A stretch of 64,000 nt of DNA from Aliiglaciecola sp041538045. GTDB lineage: Bacteria > Pseudomonadota > Gammaproteobacteria > Enterobacterales > Alteromonadaceae. The translations under genes were made by a program, and so were the position numbers. The notes below the pieces were generated by a model, which saw only the letters and a program-made list of their open reading frames with translations, was not told the origin of the DNA and searched no databases. Shown here one piece after another: positions 52,315 through 61,713 of the stretch (positions are counted from its first letter, which is position 1; each line of letters starts with the position of its first letter). The DNA is taken from assembly GCF_041538045.1 (NCBI RefSeq), contig NZ_JBGOSE010000001.1, positions 620,001-684,000 of the forward strand, given 5' to 3'.

Positions 52315-54267
52315 ATGGATGTGAAATCAGCGCGGATCTTAATTATTGAAGATGATGAAGATGACTATATTCTCACCCAAGATCAATTAGAGAAACTTGA
52401 TCGTTATCGCTTTGAAATTGATTGGGTTACTAATCTAGAAGATGCATTGCGACAACTAGAGCGTAATGTTCATGAAATTTGTCTGCTGGATTATCGTCTT
52501 GGCGCTTATACTGGCATTGATGTATTAGAAAAGGCTCAGGCGCTAGGTTCTCATGTACCAATCATTATGTTAACTGGTCAGTCTGACGAAGATCTCGATA
52601 GACTGGCATTAAAGGCTGGTGCAGCTGACTTTTTGGTAAAAGGGGATATTACTAACGCTAGGTTTACTCGCGCTATTCGTTACGCCATTTCTCGAGCTGA
52701 GATAGAAAAAGCGCGGCAACAGAGCCTAGATGCTGAAATAGAAAGTCGCTCAAAAGACCGTTTTATTGCCCACTTAAGTCATGAGTTACGCACGCCTCTT
52801 ACCTCAATCTTGGGGTACACCGAATTACTGTTAAATGGAGATAAAGCCCGAGATGCAACTAAAGAGCTGTCAACTATTCTTAATAATGGGCAGCATCTAC
52901 TTAGTCTGCTTAACGATATTCTGGATTTATCAAAAATCGCTGCCGGAAAACTGCAACTTAAACCTGCTTATGTAAAGTTGAATAGTTTTGTTGGGGATAT
53001 TTTGACTCTAATGCAAATGCCTGCAAGTGAAAAAGGTCTGAGTCTGCAGTTCTACTCTTCTGCAAGGGCTCCAGAGTCCATTTATGCCGATCCTACTCGT
53101 CTTCGCCAAGTCATCATCAATTTGCTGTTCAATGCTATCAAATTTACTGATTTTGGTGAGGTAGCGTTATGGGTTGATTATGATCCCGCTGAGCCCGAAA
53201 AAATTCGATTTAAGGTTTCTGATACGGGAATTGGCATTGCTGAGAGTGAAATTGACGTCATCTTTATACCTTTTCAGCAACTAGAAGATGTCACCTTAAA
53301 AAAAGAGCAGGGGGCAGGCCTAGGTCTAGCCATTGCTACCGAATTAGTGAGGCGAATGGAAGGGGAAATAAGCGTAAAGTCAAAACTAGGCGAGGGCAGT
53401 GAATTTACCGTTAGTTTGAAGCTACCAGAGCAACTGCGATCTACCCTTAAGCCCTTGGACGTTAAAGTATCTGACACTAAACCAATTGACTGCTTTGCTC
53501 AGCTCGCAGGAAAAATATTGATTGTTGATGACTTGTTAGATATCAGGCAGTTGGTGGGTGAAATGTGTCGTTCATTTGGACTTGAAGTTTGTTTTGCGGC
53601 AGATGGTAGTCAAGCTCTTATGGCAATATCAGAACCTGATAATGATTTTGATTTGGTTGTAATGGACATTCATATGCCCGTTATGGATGGTCGAAAAGCA
53701 ATTGTTGAAGTACGCAATCAAGGTTTCAATAAACCTGTTTTAGCATTAACGGCAGCGAATATGAAAGGTGTTGACATCGAGTTGACGTCCTTAGGTTTTG
53801 ATAACGTTATCGGCAAACCAATTGATCGCAACGTATTGTATCAATCCATTGCTGCCTATTTATCGACAAGTGAAACCGAGCTTGAAGTACAAAGCGCTAA
53901 TCAAACCCAAGCTGATAATGAAGAACAGGCAAGTGTATTGGTTGTAGAGGACGATGCAGACGCCGCTGAACTCATTGTTCTATTATTAGAAAGTTTAGGA
54001 ACTAAGGCAGAGGTTGCCAATTCTTGTAAGCAGTGTCTAAATCGGATTGCTCAAAGCAACAAGTTTAGTCATATTTTGTTAGACAAAAATCTCCCTGATG
54101 GCAACGGCCTTAATTTGGCTACTGAAATTCATCAGCTTCAGGAAAATAGTGATTTAATCATTATCAGTGGTGAAGAAGTCTCTGATCAAGAATTAACAGA
54201 TAACGGCATCAAAAGTGCTCTGCTCAAACCAATTAGTTTGCAACAGTTACAAAATCTATTTGCTTAG
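52315..54267 (+). CDS. hybrid kinase REC-HisKA-HATPase-REC-REC
   Basis: A 650-residue soluble hybrid kinase with no membrane segment. The N-terminal REC has Asp59 (LLDYRLGAYTG), the HisKA domain His156 (HLSHELRTPLTSILGY), then HATPase (NLLFNAIKFT, DTGIGIAE, GAGLGLAI), a second REC with Asp451 (VMDIHMPVMDG) and a third with Asp590 (LLDKNLPDGNG). The ATG at 52315 is preferred to a TTG nine bases earlier because AGGGTGA would then be at normal spacing. Last gene of the signalling group and probably an integrator of several phosphate inputs. Confidence 0.92.
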   Translation: MDVKSARILIIEDDEDDYILTQDQLEKLDRYRFEIDWVTNLEDALRQLERNVHEICLLDYRLGAYTGIDVLEKAQALGSHVPIIMLTGQSDEDLDRLALKAGAADFLVKGDITNARFTRAIRYAISRAEIEKARQQSLDAEIESRSKDRFIAHLSHELRTPLTSILGYTELLLNGDKARDATKELSTILNNGQHLLSLLNDILDLSKIAAGKLQLKPAYVKLNSFVGDILTLMQMPASEKGLSLQFYSSARAPESIYADPTRLRQVIINLLFNAIKFTDFGEVALWVDYDPAEPEKIRFKVSDTGIGIAESEIDVIFIPFQQLEDVTLKKEQGAGLGLAIATELVRRMEGEISVKSKLGEGSEFTVSLKLPEQLRSTLKPLDVKVSDTKPIDCFAQLAGKILIVDDLLDIRQLVGEMCRSFGLEVCFAADGSQALMAISEPDNDFDLVVMDIHMPVMDGRKAIVEVRNQGFNKPVLALTAANMKGVDIELTSLGFDNVIGKPIDRNVLYQSIAAYLSTSETELEVQSANQTQADNEEQASVLVVEDDADAAELIVLLLESLGTKAEVANSCKQCLNRIAQSNKFSHILLDKNLPDGNGLNLATEIHQLQENSDLIIISGEEVSDQELTDNGIKSALLKPISLQQLQNLFA

Positions 54268-54488
54268 TTCAACAACTAAATCGGTGGCTAAGATAACGAG
54301 TACATGGGATTAAATAATATTTAACCATTGACCTAAGTGGCCTATTTTAATATTCCATGCAAAGAGGGTACTTTGGACGGTGAAAAGTTGGTCGATAACC
54401 GGTTAAGTAAAAAGCTGCTAATTCGCAATGAAAGATTAGTAGCGTAGAGTAAAGTTTTACAGCAACTGTAGGTGAGGTGTGATTTTTA

Positions 54489-55661
54489 ATGTTTAAACAA
54501 TTAGCGCTTAATCTCCTATACTTATTCATCATGAGTTGTTTTCAAGTACATGCCCAAAGCGAGATAGGTACACCAACGACTATCGTTGAAGAGTCGAATG
54601 TTATTTGGAATGAAGTCCAATCTTATTGGTTGGAATTCTTGCAAGCTTTACCTTCTGTTATTTTTGGGTTGGCAGTTTTCATCGTTTTTTATCTATCTTC
54701 TCGCTACATTTCAGAGTGGATGCTTAAACCCTTCTCTTACATTAGCTCCAGTTTACTTATCAAGGTGGTTATAAGACGAGTTTTCCAATTATTGATTATT
54801 TTATTGGGTGCTTACATTTTTCTGCGTTTTGCTGGTTTAAGTGAGTTTGCCGTTGCCATTTTAAGCGGTACGGGCGTTGCGGGTTTAATTATCGGGTTTG
54901 CGTTTAGAGATATTGCGGAAAATTTTATTTCTAGTTTACTCTTGAGTATTCAAAAACCGTTTAAAATTGGTGATATCATCCAGGTTGAAAGTCATATTGG
55001 GGTGGTAAAGCAAGTGACTGCAAGAGCAACCACTTTACTCGATTTTGATGGCGACCATATTCAGATCCCAAATTCAACTGTATACAAAAATATCATCAGG
55101 AATATCAGTGCCAACCCTAATTCTAGAGGTAATTTTGTTATTGGTGTTGGCTATGATTCAAGTGTTGTTGAAGCACAAAAGCTCGCAATGACAGTGCTGC
55201 ATATGACTGAAGCTGTGTTAAAAGAACCTGAGCCTCAAGTTTTAGTTGATAATTTAGCATCTTCAACGGTTAATCTTAGAGTGTACTTTTGGATCGATAC
55301 CCATCAACATAGTTTACTAAAAGTTTCTTCATTATTAATGAGAACAATATTAAATGAGTTCGAACAAGCAGGTATAAGTATGCCGGATGATGCTAGAGAG
55401 GTTATTTTTCCTGATGGTATTAAATTAACCGTCGCTGATCATTTAGTTGCAGGTAAGCAAAAACAACAAGAAAGCGATGAAGAAAAAGATAAGCTATTGA
55501 AAAAACAGGACAATCAATTGGAAAATCGAACTTTATCAGCTAAAATTAAAAATCAACACCAAGAATCAGATTTTACAGAAGATTTGAGTAGCGATGCAGA
55601 TACTATTCGAGAGCAGGCTAAATCTGCGAGAAATCCAGAACAAGGGCAGAATATATTGTAG
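54489..55661 (+). CDS. MscS-family mechanosensitive channel
   Basis: A 390-residue small-conductance channel that opens on hypo-osmotic shock. A signal-like N-terminal helix is followed by two transmembrane helices at about 55-75 and 90-115, then the pore helix AILSGTGVAGLIIGFAF and the beta domain starting KPFKIGDIIQVES with IQIPNSTVYKNIIRN. The cytoplasmic vestibule ends near 310. The last 75 residues are a highly charged tail rich in Gln, Lys and Glu, not part of the family core. GAGG precedes the ATG. It is 73 bases before the solute-binding fusion gene. Confidence 0.92.
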   Translation: MFKQLALNLLYLFIMSCFQVHAQSEIGTPTTIVEESNVIWNEVQSYWLEFLQALPSVIFGLAVFIVFYLSSRYISEWMLKPFSYISSSLLIKVVIRRVFQLLIILLGAYIFLRFAGLSEFAVAILSGTGVAGLIIGFAFRDIAENFISSLLLSIQKPFKIGDIIQVESHIGVVKQVTARATTLLDFDGDHIQIPNSTVYKNIIRNISANPNSRGNFVIGVGYDSSVVEAQKLAMTVLHMTEAVLKEPEPQVLVDNLASSTVNLRVYFWIDTHQHSLLKVSSLLMRTILNEFEQAGISMPDDAREVIFPDGIKLTVADHLVAGKQKQQESDEEKDKLLKKQDNQLENRTLSAKIKNQHQESDFTEDLSSDADTIREQAKSARNPEQGQNIL

Positions 55662-55734
55662 CTAGTATAGGTAGATAGCATAGTTGGGTAGATATTTTAG
55701 TAAAAAACTATTCGAATTTGAATTTTGAGGGTAA

Positions 55735-57825
55735 ATGGAGTCATCCCAAATGAATTGGTTACAACCTATGGCTTTTGCAGAGTTACTGCGTAAGAGGAAG
55801 ATGCTTTGGTTTCTGCTGCCTCTAGTTTGTATAGGCTCTTTAAGCGCTAAAGAACAAGTTTTGCTGGTCGCTGAACAGCATGTTCCCTATATTGGAATAA
55901 ACATGCCTAATCAAGGTTATGTGCATCAAATTGTTTCTGAAGCATTTAATCGCCAAGGTATAAGAGTTAAAATTGTTTATTATCCAGCAGCAAGAGCCCA
56001 AAAGTTAGCAACCGAAGGCAAAGTCGACGGCGTACTACCTGTATATGAAAACAACCTACTCACGGACACGTTTCTGTATTCAAAACCTTTTCCTGGAGAT
56101 GTCATAGGCTTATTGAAGCGCAAAGATACAGAGGTATCTGTTGATATTGACAAAAAGAATATAAATGCAATATTCAGTGAATTACGCAACTATCATTTTG
56201 GTTTAGTAAGAGGAAGCGCCTCAGAACAATTAATTGAAGAAGCTCAATATTTAAGTAAGCAATATGTGTCAAACAACTTAATAAATATTGATAAACTTTA
56301 CGCCAAACGGATTGATTTTGCACTTATTGATAAGTTTAGTGCTGGTCACTTAATTGTTTCTCAGCGTCCTCATATGATTGGAAAGTTAGAGTTTGTTTAT
56401 CCTCCTCTTGTTGATAAAGCCTTTCATATAGCCTTTACCAAAAGCAATGTAAATGCACAACGCTATCTAGAGTTATTTAATCAAGGTTTAGCGTCAATGG
56501 GGGCTGATGGTCGTCTAGCAGAAATTTTAGCTAAGCATGGCTTTTCTATTTCGCCGTTTAATGAGGGTAAGGAAGCAAATAAAACTTCTTTGCTTATAGG
56601 TACAGTTAATAACGCGGACATGCTCATTCTAAAAGACCTTTCTAGTCATTTTGAAGCCAGTAATCCTAATATAAAACTAAGATGGAAAGTGTTAGATGAA
56701 GGGGTGTTGCGAAAGAGGTTACTAACAGATCTGTCAATACACGCTGGTGAGTTCGATGTTATGACAATAGGTTCATACGAAGTACCTATTTGGGCTAAAA
56801 ATGATTGGATAGTACCAATAGACTCTTTACCGCAGAAATACGCTCTCGATGATATTGTTGAAAGCGTCAAAAATGACGTTTCCGTCAATGAACAACTTTA
56901 TGCTTTACCTTTTTATGCTGAGTCCTCAGTAACTTATTATCGTACTGACTTATTTAAACAAGCTGGCATTGTTATGCCGCAACAGCCAACCTTTGAACAA
57001 ATATATGACTTTGCCAATAAACTAAATTCACCTGAAGAGGGAGTTTATGGTATTTGTTTACGTGGCAAAGCCGGGTGGGGTTCCAATTTGGCATTGATTA
57101 CGACTATGGTGAATAGTTATGGTGGAAGTTGGTTTGACTTAGATTGGCGACCTCAAATTGCTACTAAAGAATGGCATAATGCAGTTTCCATGTATGTTGA
57201 TTTGATTACTAAGTTTGGCCCACCAAACGCAATAGATAATAATTACATAGAAAATCTCAATCTGTTTAAAAGGGGAAAGTGTGCAATATGGATCGATGCC
57301 TCTATCGCCGCCAGTGCACTAGCTGATTCAACTCAATCTGAGTTGAGTAGGCATATCAAAATGGTAAATGCTCCAATCGCACTGCATAAAAACGGATCAA
57401 ATTGGCTGTGGACTTGGTCGTTAGCAATTCCAAGCTCTTCTTCTCACAAAGATGCCGCCACTAAGTTTGCACAATGGGCCACATCTAAAGAGTACATTCA
57501 ATTAGTTGCAGAAAAGTATGGTTGGCACTTAGTACCTCAAGGAACGCGTAAATCATTATACGAAAATGAAGCCTATATCAAAGCTGCGCCTTTTGCTCCA
57601 GTGGTAATGGAGACCATTAATAGTATCGACTTGTACCATTCAACATTTAAGCCTAGCCCCTATTTAGGCGTTCAATTTGTGCCTATTCCTGAATTTACAT
57701 CAATGGGCGATCAAGTTGCCGAGCTTATAGCGAAGGCCTTGAGAAAAGAAATTACGATTGAGTTTGCATTGAAGCAAAGTCAAAATTTGGTTGAGCGACA
57801 AATGCGAATATCGGGTTATTTTTAG
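55735..57825 (+). CDS. exported fusion of two solute-binding folds (SBP family 3 + family 1)
   Basis: A 696-residue protein joining two periplasmic binding folds. After a signal segment at 24-38 (LWFLLPLVCIGSLSA), residues 40-275 match family 3 amino-acid-type binding proteins: YIGINMPNQGYVHQIVSEAF, YYPAARAQKLATEGKVDGVLP, RGSASEQLI. From about 283, TSLLIGTVNNADM begins a family 1, sugar-type binding protein: FDVMTIGSYEV, YALPFYAESSVTYYRTDLF, VSMYVDLITKFGPPN and KRGKCAIWIDASIAASA. No permease or ATPase genes are adjacent, so a sensing rather than transport role is possible. Start could also be a Met at residue 6 or 23. Confidence 0.82.
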   Translation: MESSQMNWLQPMAFAELLRKRKMLWFLLPLVCIGSLSAKEQVLLVAEQHVPYIGINMPNQGYVHQIVSEAFNRQGIRVKIVYYPAARAQKLATEGKVDGVLPVYENNLLTDTFLYSKPFPGDVIGLLKRKDTEVSVDIDKKNINAIFSELRNYHFGLVRGSASEQLIEEAQYLSKQYVSNNLINIDKLYAKRIDFALIDKFSAGHLIVSQRPHMIGKLEFVYPPLVDKAFHIAFTKSNVNAQRYLELFNQGLASMGADGRLAEILAKHGFSISPFNEGKEANKTSLLIGTVNNADMLILKDLSSHFEASNPNIKLRWKVLDEGVLRKRLLTDLSIHAGEFDVMTIGSYEVPIWAKNDWIVPIDSLPQKYALDDIVESVKNDVSVNEQLYALPFYAESSVTYYRTDLFKQAGIVMPQQPTFEQIYDFANKLNSPEEGVYGICLRGKAGWGSNLALITTMVNSYGGSWFDLDWRPQIATKEWHNAVSMYVDLITKFGPPNAIDNNYIENLNLFKRGKCAIWIDASIAASALADSTQSELSRHIKMVNAPIALHKNGSNWLWTWSLAIPSSSSHKDAATKFAQWATSKEYIQLVAEKYGWHLVPQGTRKSLYENEAYIKAAPFAPVVMETINSIDLYHSTFKPSPYLGVQFVPIPEFTSMGDQVAELIAKALRKEITIEFALKQSQNLVERQMRISGYF

Positions 57826-57962
57826 TCGTATTGTGATTAAATTGAATCCGAAATAAAAATATTTGCCCTAAAACGCCATTCTACAATGAAAATCCCATCT
57901 TCCACTGTTGCGATCTATCTGGAAAGTGTACAATCGGTTTCTTGTATTAAGAACAAGATGTT

Positions 57963-58793
57963 ATGAAAAAAATTGCGACTTTAGGGCCTCCAGGAACATT
58001 CTCTGATATGGCCACAGGTATTTATACCGCCAATCAAACAGACACCTATCAAGTGGAGTATTTTCCAACGATTGTTGGCACCCTTGCTGAAATAGGTAAA
58101 AGCTGTGATATAGGTATCATACCTATTGAAAACTTCTCCGAAGGCTTTATAGCCCTTGTCTTAGATGAACTTATTGCTGCAGATTTGCATGTTGTCAGTG
58201 AAATTATTTTACCTATTAAGTTTTCTATGATCAGTAACGCTAAATCGTTATCTGACATTCAACAACTGTATGTGCAATTTGTCGCTCGTGGCCAATGTTT
58301 TGAATTTTTAGATGAAATCAGCCATGCAAAAATAGTGACCACAGATAGCAATATTGAATCTCTTAATCGCTTTAAAGATGCACGAATACCCAGTGCGGCA
58401 ATAGTTCCATCTACTTCTTATCGAAAAAGTGATTTTCCACTGGTTGTTGAAGAAGTAAATGACTATAAAAATAATCAAACTCGGTTTTTAGTTATGTCTA
58501 AAACGGCATTGCCTACATCAAAGGAAGCGGACAAGACTAGCTTAATTGTTCTCGACGATCATGATCATCCAGGTTATTTAGGGGAAGTACTGCTTTCATT
58601 TTCTAAGCGAAATATCAACCTCACCTCGATAATATCTCGTCCGACGCGCAAAACGTTTGGCAAATATCATTTTTTCATCGATTTTGATGGGAATATTGAT
58701 GATCCTATGGTGGCGGATGCGTTAAATGAGATTGGCAAAACGAATAAAATAAAATTACTCGGTTCCTATAAAAAGGCTAAAACCCTTAGTTAA
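57963..58793 (+). CDS. monofunctional prephenate dehydratase with ACT domain
   Basis: Converts prephenate to phenylpyruvate for phenylalanine synthesis. The dehydratase part (1-185) has GPPGTFS, PIEN (54-57) and the catalytic-loop TRF with Thr173. The ACT domain (about 190-270) has GYLGEVLLSFSKRNINLTS and the ISRP variant of the Phe-binding ESRP motif. The chorismate mutase half found in most gammaproteobacterial PheA proteins is missing, and several dehydratase blocks are divergent, for instance VQFVARGQC where SHPQPFQQC-like sequence is usual. A second, specialised copy is likely. Retained Thr173 argues against the BacA decarboxylase. Confidence 0.82.
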   Translation: MKKIATLGPPGTFSDMATGIYTANQTDTYQVEYFPTIVGTLAEIGKSCDIGIIPIENFSEGFIALVLDELIAADLHVVSEIILPIKFSMISNAKSLSDIQQLYVQFVARGQCFEFLDEISHAKIVTTDSNIESLNRFKDARIPSAAIVPSTSYRKSDFPLVVEEVNDYKNNQTRFLVMSKTALPTSKEADKTSLIVLDDHDHPGYLGEVLLSFSKRNINLTSIISRPTRKTFGKYHFFIDFDGNIDDPMVADALNEIGKTNKIKLLGSYKKAKTLS

Positions 58794-58980
58794 TCTGCTT
58801 TTTATTTAGGCGAGGGTATTGTTCTGGTTTTCCAGTGGATTCTATTTAACTTTTTAAATTGATGGCGATGCAATATTCACAACCTAAATTCTTAGCCATA
58901 TAGTCGAACTCTACTCTTAAATTATGCAATCTTTTTTTTCGAAAAATTGCATTACTAAACATGTTTAACATAGGTAAATT

Positions 58981-59616
58981 ATGTCCAATATCACCTTATT
59001 TGCGATGCCAGGTAGTTGCTCAAGAGTTTCTTTGATTTTATTAGAAGAGGCGAAAGCTGACTACCATATTCAATGGGTGAATTTAATGAATGGCGATCAC
59101 AAAACCGCTGAATTTAAGCAAATCAACCCTAAGTCGAAGGTACCTGCACTTGCTATAGCAGGCGAAGTTCTGACTGAAAACCCGATGATCATTAAATATA
59201 TTAGCACGCAATTTCCAAAAGCTAATTTATTACCTAAAGTCGACACTGGTTTAGCTGAATATCAACAAATTTCTGATCTATGTTTTTGTTCATCCACTAT
59301 TCACCCTTTAGTGACTCGATTCTGTATCCCTACTTTTTTTGCCGAAGAGAGTTGTGCTACCAGTGTTAAAGAAAAAGCCCTTGCTGCCTTGCATGAAGGA
59401 TTAACTTGGGTAGAACAGAGGTTAGCTGACAGCACTTGGTGGTATGGTGAACAATGGAGCGCCATGGATGCTTACATTTTTTGGATAATAACGCGTTTAC
59501 AACGCTGTAATTTTAGCCTATCAGACTTACCAAATTTAGCTCAACATACTGAAAATATGCTTAAGCGTGATTCAGTTATATGGGCATTGGAAAAAGAGAA
59601 ATTAGCCAACCAATAG
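58981..59616 (+). CDS. glutathione S-transferase
   Basis: A 211-residue cytosolic GST. The N-terminal thioredoxin-fold domain opens with LFAMPGSCSRVSLILLEEA, placing Ser12 or Cys13 at the glutathione thiol, and contains NPKSKVPALAI and the LTENPMIIKYI motif. The helical domain runs from about 90, with WWYGEQWSAMDAYIFWI near its core helix. The beta-class type is closest. It may conjugate or isomerise electrophiles; the gap of about 190 bases on each side suggests its own transcript. Confidence 0.87.
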   Translation: MSNITLFAMPGSCSRVSLILLEEAKADYHIQWVNLMNGDHKTAEFKQINPKSKVPALAIAGEVLTENPMIIKYISTQFPKANLLPKVDTGLAEYQQISDLCFCSSTIHPLVTRFCIPTFFAEESCATSVKEKALAALHEGLTWVEQRLADSTWWYGEQWSAMDAYIFWIITRLQRCNFSLSDLPNLAQHTENMLKRDSVIWALEKEKLANQ

Positions 59617-59789
59617 AATTGAAATGCCAATGGTGTTTAGGTTTTAGAGTGTTATTTTAGCGGTATTATTTGTATTGCTAAATGGCTTAGTGCGAAGCAG
59701 TGGGAAAGCTAATTAAAGTTGTTTTTAGTGTCTGCATTTATTTAACATTATTAACCGCTTTAAAATTAACATGGAATTAAAATAATCAT

Positions 59790-60776
59790 ATGAAACAAAG
59801 AAGTATAGCAGGTACTTGGGTATCTGAGATTGGCCTAGGCTGTATGAATTTGAGTCATGCATATGGTAATCCACCTCAAGAGAAAGAGGCTATTGCATTG
59901 CTCGAAAAAGCAATAGATTTAGGTGTTACCCATTTTGATACTGCTGCACTTTACGGTTTTGGAGCTAACGAAAAATTAGTGGGCAAAGTACTCAAACCCC
60001 ATCGACAGCGTATTTTCTTGGCCAGTAAATGTGGTATGCGAGGGGTAAATGGAAAACGTGTCATTGACGGCAGCCCTAAAGCTATCAGAGAGACTATAGA
60101 GCAGTCATTGTTAAGTTTGCAAACAGATGTATTGGATTTGTATTACTTGCATCGTTGGGACAAAAGTATCCCCATAGAGGAAAGTGTTGGAGAGCTTTCT
60201 CGTTTGGTTAATGAAGGGAAAATTAAGAGTATTGGCCTGTCTGAAGTATCCGCTGTAACTTTACGAAAAGCCCACTCGGAACATGCAATTTCGGCGCTAC
60301 AAAGTGAGTATTCATTGTGGACACGTAACCCCGAACTAGCCTGCTTAGAAACCTGTTTGGAGTTGGGCATCGCATTTGTTGCCTTTTCACCTTTAGCAAG
60401 AGGCTTTTTAAGCGGTGAAATTAGCGATTCAAGTGTTTTTTTAGACTTGGATATTCGTAAAAACATGCCACGGTTTCAAACTCAAAATTTACAAAAGAAT
60501 TTAGTATTACTTAAGCAACTCCAGAGTATCGCCAATGAATATGATTGTAAGCTTTCCCAGTTAAGCCTGGCTTGGTTATTACATCAAGGGCCTCATGTCC
60601 TGCCGATCCCTGGCACCAGACGAGTAGACCACCTCGAAGATAATATGCAAGCTTCAAAAATTGTTATTAAACCCGCTGATTTAAAAAAGCTGGGGCAGGT
60701 TTTTAATAGTAGTGCTGTCACTGGAGGGCGGTATCCATCTGCCACACAGTTAGAAATTGATACTGAAGAGTTTTAA
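59790..60776 (+). CDS. aldo/keto reductase
   Basis: A 328-residue NADPH-dependent reductase with the beta/alpha barrel fold. The catalytic tetrad is visible as Asp in HFDTAALYG, Tyr in the same motif, Lys in LASKCGM and His in YYLHRWD. QSEYSLWTRNPE and the C-terminal IPGTRRVDHLEDN (NADPH binding) are typical. The closest group is the AKR13/YajO-like one acting on broad aldehydes and quinones. It has a long 5' gap after the GST gene and no clear operon. Confidence 0.9.
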   Translation: MKQRSIAGTWVSEIGLGCMNLSHAYGNPPQEKEAIALLEKAIDLGVTHFDTAALYGFGANEKLVGKVLKPHRQRIFLASKCGMRGVNGKRVIDGSPKAIRETIEQSLLSLQTDVLDLYYLHRWDKSIPIEESVGELSRLVNEGKIKSIGLSEVSAVTLRKAHSEHAISALQSEYSLWTRNPELACLETCLELGIAFVAFSPLARGFLSGEISDSSVFLDLDIRKNMPRFQTQNLQKNLVLLKQLQSIANEYDCKLSQLSLAWLLHQGPHVLPIPGTRRVDHLEDNMQASKIVIKPADLKKLGQVFNSSAVTGGRYPSATQLEIDTEEF

Positions 60777-60865
60777 TTTAAAGGCAACACCTGTTTTGCA
60801 TATTCATTGGCCCAACCATACAAAGGTAATGGGCTTCAACGTTTTGAAAATTGTGATGAACAAGC

Positions 60866-61624
60866 ATGGAATTTTTTGTTAATGATTTTTTAGGTCCGCA
60901 ACTTATTCTGCTATTAATCATAGTTGCGGGTTTTAGCTCTTTTATCACAGCTGGCTTTGGTGCAGGAGGAGGGTTTTTTCTGTTGCTGGTGATGGCCGCT
61001 GTTATGCCAATATCTGCAGTTATACCGGTACACGGTCTTGTTCAATTAGGCTCAAATGCAAATAGGGCTATTTTAACCTTTCCCCACCTTGATAAAAAAA
61101 TGCTGGTTTATTTTGGGCTGGGAGCCATTATTGGGGCATTTTCTGCGTCTTTGGTAGTTACCCAACTGCCCTTAGCGTTAATGAAGCTATTACTAGGTGT
61201 GTTTGTTATTTATTTACTATGGGCAAAGCTACCAACCCTTAGTGAAACGTCAGTATTTGGGAAAATTGTGGTTGGTATTGTCACCACGTTTTTGTCTATG
61301 TTTGTTGGTGCTAGTGGTCCTTTAGTGGGGAGCTATATGTACATGAACAATTATGAAAAATTAGCTTTTACTGCAACGTTTTCCTCGTGCATGACCTTCC
61401 AACATTGTTTAAAAGCGCTAGTATTTGGTGTCATAGGCTTTGCTTTTTGGGATTGGTTGCCATTAATTATTGTCATGGTATTAAGCGGCACAGTGGGTAC
61501 TTGGTTTGGAATTAAGCTACTTAAAAAGCTTCCTGCAGAAAAGTTTAAGCGGATTTTTAAGGTTGTCCTGACGTTGATGTCTATCCACTTAATTTGGCAA
61601 GCCGGAATCGCCATATACCAATAA
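60866..61624 (+). CDS. TauE/SafE family permease
   Basis: A 252-residue inner membrane protein with about eight transmembrane helices. The family-defining glycine-rich repeats are SFITAGFGAGGGFFLL near the N-terminus and MFVGASGPLVGSYMY in the second half. Members move sulfite, sulfonates or organosulfur anions, usually as exporters. No sulfur-metabolism gene adjoins it, so the ion is unknown. It is convergent with the S8 protease gene. Confidence 0.9.
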   Translation: MEFFVNDFLGPQLILLLIIVAGFSSFITAGFGAGGGFFLLLVMAAVMPISAVIPVHGLVQLGSNANRAILTFPHLDKKMLVYFGLGAIIGAFSASLVVTQLPLALMKLLLGVFVIYLLWAKLPTLSETSVFGKIVVGIVTTFLSMFVGASGPLVGSYMYMNNYEKLAFTATFSSCMTFQHCLKALVFGVIGFAFWDWLPLIIVMVLSGTVGTWFGIKLLKKLPAEKFKRIFKVVLTLMSIHLIWQAGIAIYQ

Positions 61625-61660
61625 ATTTAGTGGTCTTGAGCTGTAATCATCAGGATGGTA

Positions 61661-61694
61661 AAAAAAATAAAAAAGCCCCGTAAAACAGGGCTTT
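61661..61694 (-). terminator. intrinsic terminator of the S8 protease gene
   Basis: On the minus strand the stem AAAGCCC/GGGCTTT with a nine-base loop is followed by a long T-rich run (the A run at 61661-61674 on the plus strand). Confidence 0.82.
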
Positions 61695-61713
61695 CAGTTC
61701 ATTTAGCTAACTC

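Noticed and set aside
46264..54267. Signalling island as a recently transferred element
   Set aside because: There are no integrase, tRNA-edge duplication or flanking repeats, and base use looks like that of the neighbours by eye.
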